14,320 bases of DNA from an uncultured Eubacteriales bacterium (GCA_900551495.1 URWG01000033.1:1-14320), one strand, 5' to 3'. Numbered from the stretch's first letter, positions 7,611-14,287 are shown. Translations and numbers: made by a program. Notes: generated from the letters alone by a model not told the origin.

Positions 7611-9887
7611 TTACAGTTCGAGGTAGCTGTCGGAGTACAGCTCGTTGTTCTTGAAGATGTCGCAGGACTTGATGGTCTCCATCAGCCGCAGGTCGTTCGG
7701 GTTGACGATCGCGGAGGTCAGACCCTGCATCATCGCCATGGCGACCAGCGCGGAGTCCATGATCGGACGCAGCGCCTTGGGTGCGCCGTTGGAGTTGTTG
7801 GACAGACCGCCGGTGGACTTCAAGCCCTCGTCGGCGAACAGCTTGATGGCGTTCAGGACGTCCATCTGCTTGTCCTGCATACCCTTGACGACAAGGAACA
7901 GCGGGTCGAACCACAGGTCCTCCGCCTCCATGCCCAGCGCCATGCCGCGATCAAGCATGGTATGGCAGTGGTGCATACGCTCGTCGTTGTCCTTTGCAAT
8001 GCCGTCGGCAGAGCACAGGGCGATAACGATGGCGTCGTTGGCGGCGGCGAGGTCGATGTTGGAGATACGGGAGCCTGCATCGGCAGAGTTGACGATGGGC
8101 TTGCCGTTGGTGCGGTTATAGACGCGGATACCGGCTTCGATCGCCTTCTTGTTGGCGGTGTCGAGTGCCAGCGGGACGTTATTGAAGTTCTCCTGCAGGA
8201 GCTTGACCGCCCACGTCATCAGCTCGGGACCGTTGGACTCCGCAGGTCCGATGTTGACGTCGAGGTAGGTCGCGCCCGCCTTGATCTGCTGCGCGGCACG
8301 CTCGAGGATGGGATCGGGATTGAAGGTCGCCATTGCCTCGCGGATGACCGGGCTGATGCAGTGGATACGCTCGCCGATGGTGACGAACTTCTTGGACTGC
8401 ACATTGCGGGTCTTGTAGGTAACGCCCATGTCCTTGTGTGCGATCTCGGGAATGACGAGCTTGCTGAAGTCGATGGGGGCGTTCTCGTCCGCGGCGGGCT
8501 TCTTCTCCTCCGCAGGCTTCTTGGACGCGGCGACCAGCTCCGCAGCCTTGATGTGCTCGCCGTCCTTGAGGTACTTGACGATCTCGACCGCTTCACGCGT
8601 GCCGACAACGACGTTCCAATCGGGCAGCTTGTCCTGAATCTCGCCCTTCATGACGGCGACCTTGCCGGGAATGACGAGGGTGCGGTTGTTGATCTTGCCG
8701 GCGATGTCGAATTCGTCAAAGAACTTCTTGACGGTGGAGGACGAGAACTTGCCCGCCGCCCACGCGGTCAGGACAGACATACCGGAGGCATCGGTGATGA
8801 GAAGGTTCACCGGCACGTTGGAGCGCTCGATCTCGCCGGAGACAAGGAAGTAGGTCAGCGCAAAGTCCACCGTCATCAGGCAGGGATCGTCGGGCGTGGC
8901 GCCGTTCATCGGGTAGATGCCGGGCGCGACCTTCATCGGCTTCTGCGGGTCGGTGTAGATGTTCTGACGCAGACCGTACAGCGGCAGCGCCTCGGCGTAG
9001 CGCATCTGCTCCATGACGATGATGGAGCCGTACTTCAGCGTAAAGACGGCAGCCAGCGCAGTTTGCAGATGCAGGTCGCCCTTGGCGATCTTCGCCAAAT
9101 TGACAATGGAGGGATAGCCGAAGGTGCGGTCGCCGTCCTTGAGGGCGGTGCGGCGCACGAGCACGGCGTTGGCAAAGGTTTCCTTGACGGTCGCGCCGGT
9201 GACGTCGATGACAAGGTTCTTGTTGCCGAGGGCTTCAAGCTTCTTCACGGTGTCGTACAGCTCGGCAAGGGATGTGCCCTTGACGCCCAAAACGACACCC
9301 GCTTCGGTCGCGGCAGCGCTCATGGCTTCATAGTTCTCGGCGTTTGCGCCGTTGAGGATGGGCTTGCCGTCCTTGCACAGCGCCAGCGCCTTCTTTGCGC
9401 ACTCAACGCACTCGCAGTCGAGGATGAGGGTGCGCTCGGTCGCCATTGCCTTCTTTACAAGGTCCTCCCACTTGCCGGCGGAGTCCTTGGAGCAGTGGAC
9501 GAGGACGAATTCAACGTATTCGCGCTCGCCGATACGCTCGTAATCGACCTTTTGCAGATCGGCGAGCTTTTCGTCCGCCTTCGCCTCGTCCATGCAGGTG
9601 CAGACCGGCACGGCAAAGCGGTTGCGGGAGACGAGGGTCTTTTCGTGACGGAACAGAACCGTTTCGCCGCCGAGCTTGATGTCCTTGCCGACGGTGAGGG
9701 TCTTCATGGGAGGCGCGGTCGCCTCGGAGAGGGTCGCGATGGCGTCCGGCGAGAAGTACGGACACTTATCCAGCGGGACGGCGCCCTGTGCGACCTTCAT
9801 GCAGAATGCCATACAGGTGGGGCTGCCGCATTCCTTACAGTTTTTCTTCGGAGAGAGCTTGAAGATGTCTAAGCCTTTCAGTGCCAT
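7611..9887 (-). CDS. acsC-acsE: Fusion of corrinoid iron-sulfur protein large subunit (AcsC) and methyl-THF methyltransferase (AcsE)
   Basis: One uninterrupted frame of 758 residues joins two enzymes normally made separately. Residues 1-60 hold the 4Fe-4S domain with C17, C20, C25 and C42 (CX2CX4CX16C). About 60-350 is the AcsC TIM barrel, and about 350-450 is the base-off cobamide domain with ITDASGMSVLTAWAAGKF. A Lys/Ala/Pro/Glu-rich linker spans about 453-470. Residues about 499-758 form a complete methyltransferase of the pterin-binding family, close to the free 262-residue AcsE. It starts at FVTIGERIHC and carries D576, N600, D661 (WFDPLF) and N697 (GLSNNS), equivalent to the folate-site residues D75, N96, D160 and N199 of Moorella MeTr. 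It should accept methyl from methyl-THF and pass it to its own or a neighbouring cobamide, then to AcsB. AGGAGG lies 8 bases before the ATG; acsD ends 19 bases upstream. Confidence 0.95.
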   Translation of the reverse strand: MALKGLDIFKLSPKKNCKECGSPTCMAFCMKVAQGAVPLDKCPYFSPDAIATLSEATAPPMKTLTVGKDIKLGGETVLFRHEKTLVSRNRFAVPVCTCMDEAKADEKLADLQKVDYERIGEREYVEFVLVHCSKDSAGKWEDLVKKAMATERTLILDCECVECAKKALALCKDGKPILNGANAENYEAMSAAATEAGVVLGVKGTSLAELYDTVKKLEALGNKNLVIDVTGATVKETFANAVLVRRTALKDGDRTFGYPSIVNLAKIAKGDLHLQTALAAVFTLKYGSIIVMEQMRYAEALPLYGLRQNIYTDPQKPMKVAPGIYPMNGATPDDPCLMTVDFALTYFLVSGEIERSNVPVNLLITDASGMSVLTAWAAGKFSSSTVKKFFDEFDIAGKINNRTLVIPGKVAVMKGEIQDKLPDWNVVVGTREAVEIVKYLKDGEHIKAAELVAASKKPAEEKKPAADENAPIDFSKLVIPEIAHKDMGVTYKTRNVQSKKFVTIGERIHCISPVIREAMATFNPDPILERAAQQIKAGATYLDVNIGPAESNGPELMTWAVKLLQENFNNVPLALDTANKKAIEAGIRVYNRTNGKPIVNSADAGSRISNIDLAAANDAIVIALCSADGIAKDNDERMHHCHTMLDRGMALGMEAEDLWFDPLFLVVKGMQDKQMDVLNAIKLFADEGLKSTGGLSNNSNGAPKALRPIMDSALVAMAMMQGLTSAIVNPNDLRLMETIKSCDIFKNNELYSDSYLEL

Positions 9888-9906
9888 GGTATGTTCCTCC
9901 TTCCGA

Positions 9907-10851
9907 TCAGACCAACGCTTCGATCATGGTCGCGATTGCCTTGACGGCAGCCGGATGACGCATGATAACGGCGTCGGAGCCGCCTGCCAGACAAGCGGCG
10001 GCGGTGGTGATCTCCATCTCAATGCCGCGCTCCTCGGCGTCGCCCCATTCGGGCATATCGGCTTCCGCCATCATGGATTCCTTCACGCTCCACGTTTCGG
10101 TGGAGACGGGGGTGATGATGGGCATTTGGAGCTGGTCGTCGCTCTGTGCCAGTGCCGCGGCACGGATGCGATCGAGGGTGGAGGCAACGTACTCATAGCC
10201 GTAGCCCGCAGCGGCGGAGCCTGCGTTCATCACGATGGACGACGGCGCAACGCCGAGCTGGGTCAGCAGCACGTTGAGCTGCTTTGCGAGGTTAATATCG
10301 ACGGCGGATTCTGCGCCGACCTTCTGGTTGTACGCCAGAGCGACGGAGGCGCCGACGGTCTTATAGTCCTCCTCGCGGGCGGAGAGGACGAGGATGTTCT
10401 TGCCCTGGAGCGCCTCTGCGATCTTGGAGAACAGCTCGGCGTCCTTTTCGATGTTCTTGCAGCCCATGATGACGATGGGCAGGGTCGTTGCTTCGGCAAC
10501 GGACTTGGCGATCTCGACGCAATCGGCAACGGGCTTGTTCTCGCCGTTGGGATCGGCGCCCTCAAAGTGCAGGCAGATAAAGGATGCGCCGTGCATCTGC
10601 TCGACCTTTTTCGCCATCTCGGCGGGGGTGGTGCAGCCGGCGTAGAATTCCTGCAAGCCCTTCTGCGGGTAAGCGGCAATGCCGGCATCGGTAATTTCGA
10701 TACCGATCTTCGGTGCGTTCTCAATGGGTGCATCGAAGGAGTAGAAAGGCAGAACATTCACGCCGCCCAGCTTGACTGCCTTGTCCCCTGTGCCGAGGGT
10801 GACGGTGGCAATGGACGAGGAGAACGCCTGCGTTTTGGGTTCAAAAGCCAT
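9907..10851 (-). CDS. acsD: Corrinoid iron-sulfur protein small subunit
   Basis: A protein of 314 residues, close to the length of other bacterial AcsD proteins. It is a single TIM-barrel subunit without cysteine clusters, as expected. Recognisable blocks include VNVLPFYSFDAP near the N-terminus, FICLHFEGADPNGENKP in the middle and a C-terminal ITTAAACLAGGSDAVIMRHP. It pairs with AcsC to form the heterodimer that carries the methyl group on cobalt between AcsE and AcsB. In related CFeSPs this subunit helps seat the cobamide at the dimer interface. AGGAGG lies 8 bases upstream of the ATG. It is the first gene of the minus-strand cluster, so transcription of the whole set probably starts in the repeat-rich gap to its right. 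Confidence 0.96.
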   Translation of the reverse strand: MAFEPKTQAFSSSIATVTLGTGDKAVKLGGVNVLPFYSFDAPIENAPKIGIEITDAGIAAYPQKGLQEFYAGCTTPAEMAKKVEQMHGASFICLHFEGADPNGENKPVADCVEIAKSVAEATTLPIVIMGCKNIEKDAELFSKIAEALQGKNILVLSAREEDYKTVGASVALAYNQKVGAESAVDINLAKQLNVLLTQLGVAPSSIVMNAGSAAAGYGYEYVASTLDRIRAAALAQSDDQLQMPIITPVSTETWSVKESMMAEADMPEWGDAEERGIEMEITTAAACLAGGSDAVIMRHPAAVKAIATMIEALV

Positions 10852-10910
10852 TGTTTTTTCCTCCTGAGTGTTTTCGGGGCGGCGGGAACCGTGCCCGATT
10901 GGTTTACATA

Positions 10911-10939
10911 ATTATGCTTTGCGGGGGTTGAGCGAATAA
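10911..10939 (-). promoter_or_regulatory. Weak candidate promoter for the acs cluster
   Basis: On the minus strand CATAAT (five of six matches to the -10 consensus) is preceded at 17 bp by TTATTC, a poor -35. It lies 60 bases before the acsD start, in the right place for the cluster's promoter. The poor -35 means an activator, another sigma factor or another site may be used. Confidence 0.3.
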
Positions 10940-10945
10940 TTAACA

Positions 10946-10973
10946 GTGAACAGTGAATGGTGAATAGTGAATG
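10946..10973. repeat. Four tandem 7-bp units
   Basis: The units GTGAACA, GTGAATG, GTGAATA and GTGAATG follow one another without gaps, directly upstream of the presumed acs promoter. Similar heptamer runs occur between genes in many Clostridia. Copy number may vary between strains. Confidence 0.7.
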
Positions 10974-11017
10974 ATAAGGGTGCGATATGCGGCGGCAGCT
11001 CGTTCAACACCGTAGGA

Positions 11018-11032
11018 GCGATCATTGATCGC
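11018..11032. repeat. Perfect 7-bp-arm palindrome in the repeat-rich gap
   Basis: GCGATCA and TGATCGC flank a single T. The neighbouring GTAGGAGCGATCATTGATCG context resembles a fragment of a common clostridial intergenic repeat. It could also be a dyad operator, but nothing ties it to a regulator. Confidence 0.4.
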
Positions 11033-11059
11033 CTCAGCGCGTCAAAGAACCCTCGGTTA

Positions 11060-11185
11060 TGTCATTCCGAGGAGCGAAGCGACGTGGGAATCTCATGTGA
11101 AATGTTTCGGATTCGCCGAAGCATATCGAGAATTCAAAACAATTCTGCGAGATTGCCACGACCCTTTCAGGGTCTCGCAATGACA
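11060..11185. repeat. 126-bp palindromic intergenic repeat element
   Basis: The ends are inverted copies: TGTCATTCCGAG on the left and CTCGCAATGACA on the right, with one mismatch in 12. A second inner pair, GTGGGAATCTC (11084-11094) and GAGATTGCCAC nearer the right end, also has one mismatch. The GCGAAGCGACGTGGGAATCTC-like core is typical of the widespread GTCATT...GCGAAGCGA palindromic repeats of bacterial genomes. It encodes no transposase and would depend on one in trans if mobile. A small GACCCT/AGGGTC hairpin sits inside at 11160-11174. Confidence 0.75.
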
Positions 11186-11205
11186 GACCGGACGTTTTTG
11201 ACGGT

Positions 11206-11233
11206 CTTAGCTCCTTCGGCAGAGGGAGCTAAG
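11206..11233. repeat. 9-bp-arm inverted repeat
   Basis: CTTAGCTCC pairs with GGAGCTAAG around a 10-base loop. It closes the repeat-rich gap (10852-11291), which holds no gene on either strand. The AGCTCC/GGAGCT arms resemble other short clostridial intergenic palindromes. No T-tract follows, so it is not called a terminator. Confidence 0.5.
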
Positions 11234-11291
11234 GTGCGTGCTTGATCTATGCGCTGCTAATTTAACGACTTGATAGATAGGAGGAAGAATT

Positions 11292-11813
11292 ATGAACGAA
11301 TTTATTCGGATACTTTGCGACCGCAGGAGCTGCCGCAGCTACCGCCCGACGCAGCTTCGGGAGGAGGATCTGACGGACGTTCTCCGTGCGGGCACCTACG
11401 CTGCCAGCGGCATGGGGAGGCAATCGGCGAAAATCGTCGTATTGCAGGACCCGAAGGACATTGCGCGGCTGGAGCGTATGAATGCCGAGGTGCTGGGCAA
11501 GCCCGACGCGCACCCCTTCTACGGCGCGCCGACGGTCTGCCTCGTGCTGGCGCGGGCGGATGTACATACCGCCGTGGAGGACGGCTCGCTGGTGATGGGC
11601 AACCTGATGGCGGCGGCGTACAGTCTCGGCATCGGGAGCTGCTGGATCCACCGCGCCCGCGAGGAGTTTGACAGTCCCGAGGGGAAGGCGCTGCTGAAGG
11701 AGTGGGGCATCGACGGCGACTGGATCGGCGTCGGACACTGCATTCTCGGCTATCCGCAGGGCGAGCTGCACCCGCCGGTCGAGCGCAAGCCGGACTTCGT
11801 TGTCAGAGTTTGA
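11292..11813 (+). CDS. Nitroreductase-family FMN flavoprotein
   Basis: A cytoplasmic protein of 173 residues, the short form of the nitroreductase family. The N-terminal RRSCRSYRP block is the usual FMN-phosphate-binding arginine/serine motif. YAASGMGRQS follows near residue 37, and the C-terminal half carries the typical SLGIGSCWIH and GVGHCILGYP blocks. Family members use NAD(P)H and FMN to reduce nitro compounds, quinones, flavins or enones; the substrate cannot be read here. AGGAGG at 11279-11284 lies 7 bases before the ATG and fixes the start. It points away from the acs cluster across the repeat-rich gap. No clear sigma-A promoter or terminator of its own was seen; the next gene has its own promoter. 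Confidence 0.92.
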   Translation: MNEFIRILCDRRSCRSYRPTQLREEDLTDVLRAGTYAASGMGRQSAKIVVLQDPKDIARLERMNAEVLGKPDAHPFYGAPTVCLVLARADVHTAVEDGSLVMGNLMAAAYSLGIGSCWIHRAREEFDSPEGKALLKEWGIDGDWIGVGHCILGYPQGELHPPVERKPDFVVRV

Positions 11814-11841
11814 CGAAACGGTAAATTTTTCTTTGTTGCGG

Positions 11842-11872
11842 CGAAAAAATGCTTGCCAAATCGAAAAAATGC
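11842..11872. promoter_or_regulatory. Direct repeats spaced 20 bp around a promoter, possible operator
   Basis: The 11-mer CGAAAAAATGC occurs at 11842-11852 and again at 11862-11872. The 20-bp period is close to two helical turns, so a protein could bind both on one DNA face. The first copy abuts the -35 box and the second lies inside the spacer, a layout that suits a repressor. Confidence 0.4.
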
Positions 11873-11880
11873 GGTATACT
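11853..11880 (+). promoter_or_regulatory. Sigma-A-type promoter of the 56-residue gene
   Basis: TTGCCA (-35) and TATACT (-10) are separated by 16 bp. The start codon of the miniprotein lies 33 bases past the -10 box, leaving room for a short leader with a strong ribosome binding site. Confidence 0.65.
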
Positions 11881-11912
11881 AACAGTAGAAATCCTAAAGG
11901 AGGTAGTGTATT

Positions 11913-12083
11913 ATGAAGAAAAGCAATCTCGGACTTATCTGTTCCATCGTCGGCGGCGTCGTAATCGCTGCTGCCACTGCGGTTGCCCTGATCCACTTCT
12001 GGGACGACATTAAGAGACTCCTGCCCTGCTGCAAGTGCAAGGACACCGAGGAGACGGAAGCTTTCGCCGACCTCGACGAGTAA
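11913..12083 (+). CDS. 56-residue single-pass membrane miniprotein with a PCCKC motif
   Basis: Not a recognised family. It starts MKKSNLGLICSIVGG, and one hydrophobic helix spans about residues 5-29. An amphipathic HFWDDIKRLL stretch, the cysteine motif PCCKC (C39, C40, C42) and a very acidic tail (KDTEETEAFADLDE) follow. The full AAAGGAGG ribosome binding site 9 bases upstream, the promoter at 11853-11880 and the perfect terminator 23 bases after the stop all support a real, strongly translated gene. The basic N-terminus and acidic C-terminus leave orientation open. The cysteines near the membrane face could bind metal, form disulfides or be acylated, but none of this is shown. The upstream nitroreductase is in the same direction, though a separate transcript seems likely. 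Confidence 0.78.
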   Translation: MKKSNLGLICSIVGGVVIAAATAVALIHFWDDIKRLLPCCKCKDTEETEAFADLDE

Positions 12084-12106
12084 GCAGAATATTTCCCGAA
12101 CCGATG

Positions 12107-12145
12107 CAACGGCTGACCCGCTTTTGGGTCAGCCGTTGTGTTTTT
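12107..12145 (+). terminator. Intrinsic terminator of the miniprotein gene (copy 1 of a duplicated hairpin)
   Basis: CAACGGCTGACCC pairs perfectly with GGGTCAGCCGTTG around GCTTTT, followed by TG and five T. A 35-base stretch (12105-12139) is identical to 14123-14157. It also stands 9 bases past the end of the convergent MATE gene, but on that strand no T-run follows, so it is a clear terminator only for the plus strand. Confidence 0.93.
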
Positions 12146-12153
12146 GCCGAAAT

Positions 12154-13488
12154 TCAGGCGAGCAGCGCTTTCCGTCGGAGCCTGTAATAGAGCAGTCCGG
12201 TCAGGTCTGCCAGTACCCAGCCGATCGGAACGGACCACCAGATGCCGACTACGCCGATCGCGGGGACGGCGGACAGGAGGTATGCCAGCGCGACGCGGGT
12301 GCCCAGGGAGATGATGGTGAGGACGAGACTCATTGCCGGCTTTCCCAAGGCGCGATACAAGCCGTAGAGCAGGAACAGGCAGCCGATCCCGCAGTAGAAC
12401 GCGCCCTCGATGCGCAGATACCGCACGCCCTCGCGTATGATCTCCGTCTCGGCGGCGTCCACGAAAATTTTCATAAGCGGCTCGGCAAACACGCAGACAA
12501 GCGCGGAGATGACCAGGCAGAAAACCACGGAGATGTGCACCGCGCTCTTCAGTCCCGCGCGAATTCGGTCGCTCTTTTTTGCGCCGTAGTTCTGCGCAAT
12601 GAAGGTGGAAAGAGCGTTGCCGAAGTCCTGCATCGGCATATAGGCGAAGGCGTCGATCTTCACGGCGGCGGCAAAGGCTGCCATCACAACGGCTTCGAAG
12701 CTGTTAATCAGCCCCTGCACCATCAGGATACCGAGATTCATGACCGACTGCTGCACACAGGTCAGCGCAGAGAAGGAGATGATTTCTCGGATACGCCCCC
12801 GCCGCAGACAGCGGACGTTCCGTATCGAGCGCACCTGCGGCAGGCGCAGGAGTGCGTAGGCGGCAATTCCGATGCCCGAGAGGTACTGGGCGATCACGGT
12901 CGCCTCCGCAGCTCCGGCGACGCCCCGCTCCAGACCGATCACGAACCAAAGATCAAGACCGATGTTCAGCACGGCGGAAACCGCTAAAAAAACCAGCGGT
13001 ATGACGGAATTGCCGATCGCCCGCAGAAAAGAGGCAAAGTAGTTGTACAGGAAGACGGCGGGGATGCCCATAAAGATCACAAACAGGTACTCCCGCATAT
13101 CGCCCCAAACCTCATCGGGGACGCGGAGGAAGGTGCGAAGCCCGTCCAAGCAGACATAGGACAGGACGTTCATAAGCACGGTCACGAGCGCTATAAAGAA
13201 GAACGACGCGCAGAGGCTTTCACGGAGAGCCTCCTCGTCCCGCTGCCCGAAGCGCATGGAAAACAGGGCGCCGCTTCCCATGCACAGGCCGAGGATCACG
13301 GAGGTCAGGAAGGTCATCAGCGTAAAGGAGGACCCGACCGCCGCAAGCGCATCCCGCCCGAGGAACTGCCCGACGATCAGCGTGTCGGCAATGTTGTAGC
13401 ACTGCTGCAGCAGGTCCCCCAAGATCATGGGGACGGCAAACAGCAGCATGGACCTTACGACGGGTCCCTCCGTTAAATCCCGATTCAT
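12154..13488 (-). CDS. MATE-family multidrug efflux transporter
   Basis: A polytopic membrane protein of 444 residues, the normal length for clostridial MATE transporters, with about 12 hydrophobic helices. The N-terminal MNRDLTEGPVVRSML and the NIADTLIVGQFLG block (residues 32-44) are family hallmarks, as is the second-half repeat beginning ALTCVQQSVMNLG. MATE proteins export cationic drugs, flavins or metabolites using a Na+ or H+ gradient; the substrate is not visible. The ATG at 13488 was chosen over a frame that runs 41 codons further, because GGAGGAG lies 4-5 bases before it and the promoter's -10 box lies inside the longer version. It is divergent from the Lrp/AsnC regulator gene, which is therefore a likely controller. 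Confidence 0.93.
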   Translation of the reverse strand: MNRDLTEGPVVRSMLLFAVPMILGDLLQQCYNIADTLIVGQFLGRDALAAVGSSFTLMTFLTSVILGLCMGSGALFSMRFGQRDEEALRESLCASFFFIALVTVLMNVLSYVCLDGLRTFLRVPDEVWGDMREYLFVIFMGIPAVFLYNYFASFLRAIGNSVIPLVFLAVSAVLNIGLDLWFVIGLERGVAGAAEATVIAQYLSGIGIAAYALLRLPQVRSIRNVRCLRRGRIREIISFSALTCVQQSVMNLGILMVQGLINSFEAVVMAAFAAAVKIDAFAYMPMQDFGNALSTFIAQNYGAKKSDRIRAGLKSAVHISVVFCLVISALVCVFAEPLMKIFVDAAETEIIREGVRYLRIEGAFYCGIGCLFLLYGLYRALGKPAMSLVLTIISLGTRVALAYLLSAVPAIGVVGIWWSVPIGWVLADLTGLLYYRLRRKALLA

Positions 13489-13531
13489 GATACTCCTCCG
13501 AAACGTAAGAAAAAAATTACAATTCGAAATT

Positions 13532-13560
13532 ATTATAGCGTTTTTGAAGCGGCAAGTCAA
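13532..13560 (-). promoter_or_regulatory. Strong sigma-A promoter of the MATE gene
   Basis: On the minus strand TTGACT and a perfect TATAAT are separated by 17 bp, 44 bases before the ATG. Its -35 box is only 7 bp from the -35 box of the opposing regulator promoter, so one bound protein could affect both. Confidence 0.85.
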
Positions 13561-13567
13561 TACGGCG

Positions 13568-13596
13568 TTTACTTTTTGAAAGAAACGTGTTATGAT
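13568..13596 (+). promoter_or_regulatory. Extended -10 promoter of the Lrp/AsnC regulator
   Basis: TTTACT and TATGAT are separated by 17 bp, and the -10 carries the TGn extension (TGTTATGAT). Transcription would start near 13603, which supports the start codon at 13631 rather than the in-frame ATG at 13592. Confidence 0.7.
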
Positions 13597-13630
13597 AACG
13601 ACAGAGATCATGCGGACGGAGGGTTCACGA

Positions 13631-14089
13631 ATGTACTTAGACGGGCTGGACGAGCTGGATCGGAAGATCGTGCGGCTGCTGATAGAAAACGCGCGTGCTT
13701 CTTATTCCGACATCGGGGAGAAGATCGGCATATCAAGGGTCGCGGTAAAGGCAAGAATACAGGCGCTGGAGCAGAAGGGCATCATCGAGGAGTACACGAC
13801 CGTGATAAATCCGCAGAGGATCAGCGGGGCGGTATCCTGTTACTTTGAGATCGAGACGACGCCGAGCTGTCTTTCGGAGGTCACGGAGATATTAAATCAC
13901 CACGATACGGTCACGCAGATCTACCGCGTGACCGGAAGGGACAAGCTGCACGTTCACGCCGTTGCCGCCTCCGCCGAGGAGATGGAGACGTTTTTACACA
14001 CGGTTATCGACACGCTGCCCGGCGTGGTCGGGTGCAGCTGCAATATCATCCTGTCGCGCGTCAAGGACATCAAGGGGCTGCGGCTGTAG
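13631..14089 (+). CDS. Lrp/AsnC-family transcriptional regulator
   Basis: A DNA-binding protein of 152 residues, the standard length for the family. LDELDRKIVRLLIENAR opens a winged helix-turn-helix (about 5-55), with YSDIGEKIGISRVAVKARI as the recognition region. A RAM ligand-binding/oligomerisation domain follows (about 65-140), with an effector-type YRVTGRDKLHV segment. GGAGGG 7 bases before the ATG fixes the start. Such proteins form dimers to octamers, sense amino acids or related small molecules, and often control themselves and a divergent transporter. The compact shared promoter region with the MATE gene fits that pattern, which would make the transporter an exporter of the sensed compound; this is inference. 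A perfect terminator lies 36 bases past the stop. Confidence 0.93.
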   Translation: MYLDGLDELDRKIVRLLIENARASYSDIGEKIGISRVAVKARIQALEQKGIIEEYTTVINPQRISGAVSCYFEIETTPSCLSEVTEILNHHDTVTQIYRVTGRDKLHVHAVAASAEEMETFLHTVIDTLPGVVGCSCNIILSRVKDIKGLRL

Positions 14090-14124
14090 CGACCGCGCGG
14101 CAGCAGCAATTTTTCGCAAGTCTG

Positions 14125-14164
14125 CAACGGCTGACCCGCTTTTGGGTCAGCCGTTGTATTTTTT
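14125..14164 (+). terminator. Intrinsic terminator of the regulator gene (copy 2 of a duplicated hairpin)
   Basis: The same 13-bp perfect stem and GCTTTT loop as at 12107-12138, followed by TATTTTTT. The 35-base identity (14123-14157) stops abruptly on both sides. It separates the regulator from the gene at the right edge. Confidence 0.93.
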
Positions 14165-14242
14165 GACACCGATTTTACAATTTCTGTCTTTTCGGCTTTA
14201 CATTCGCTCACTAAAATCAGAAACGTACCGAGGAGATACAAT

Positions 14243-14287
14243 ATGTTGGCTGTGAAGGATGCAGCCGGAAAGAAGGAGATTTTATGA
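14243..14287 (+). CDS. Possible 14-residue leader peptide
   Basis: The frame reads MLAVKDAAGKKEIL and then TGA. AGGAG at 14231-14235 stands 7 bases before the ATG, as good a site as a normal gene's. Its stop overlaps the next start codon (ATGA at 14284-14287), and it contains the next gene's ribosome binding site. This suggests translational coupling. It has no run of one amino acid that would mark classic attenuation. Too short to be sure. Confidence 0.4.
   Translation: MLAVKDAAGKKEIL

Noticed and set aside
7962..9872. Long plus-strand open frame (636 codons) opposite the acsC-acsE fusion
   Set aside because: Antisense shadow of a gene with complete catalytic motifs; no domain or ribosome binding site.
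10946..10973. Tandem heptamers as a CRISPR-like or iteron array
   Set aside because: Units are only 7 bp with no spacers, no cas genes and no replication gene nearby.
12107..12138. Hairpin as a bidirectional terminator for the MATE gene
   Set aside because: On the minus strand the stem is followed by CATCGG rather than a T-run, so termination in that direction is not supported by sequence.
13489..13611. N-terminal extension of the MATE protein by 41 residues
   Set aside because: The extension covers the TATAAT promoter box and lacks a ribosome binding site, whereas the ATG at 13488 has GGAGGAG and the normal MATE N-terminus.
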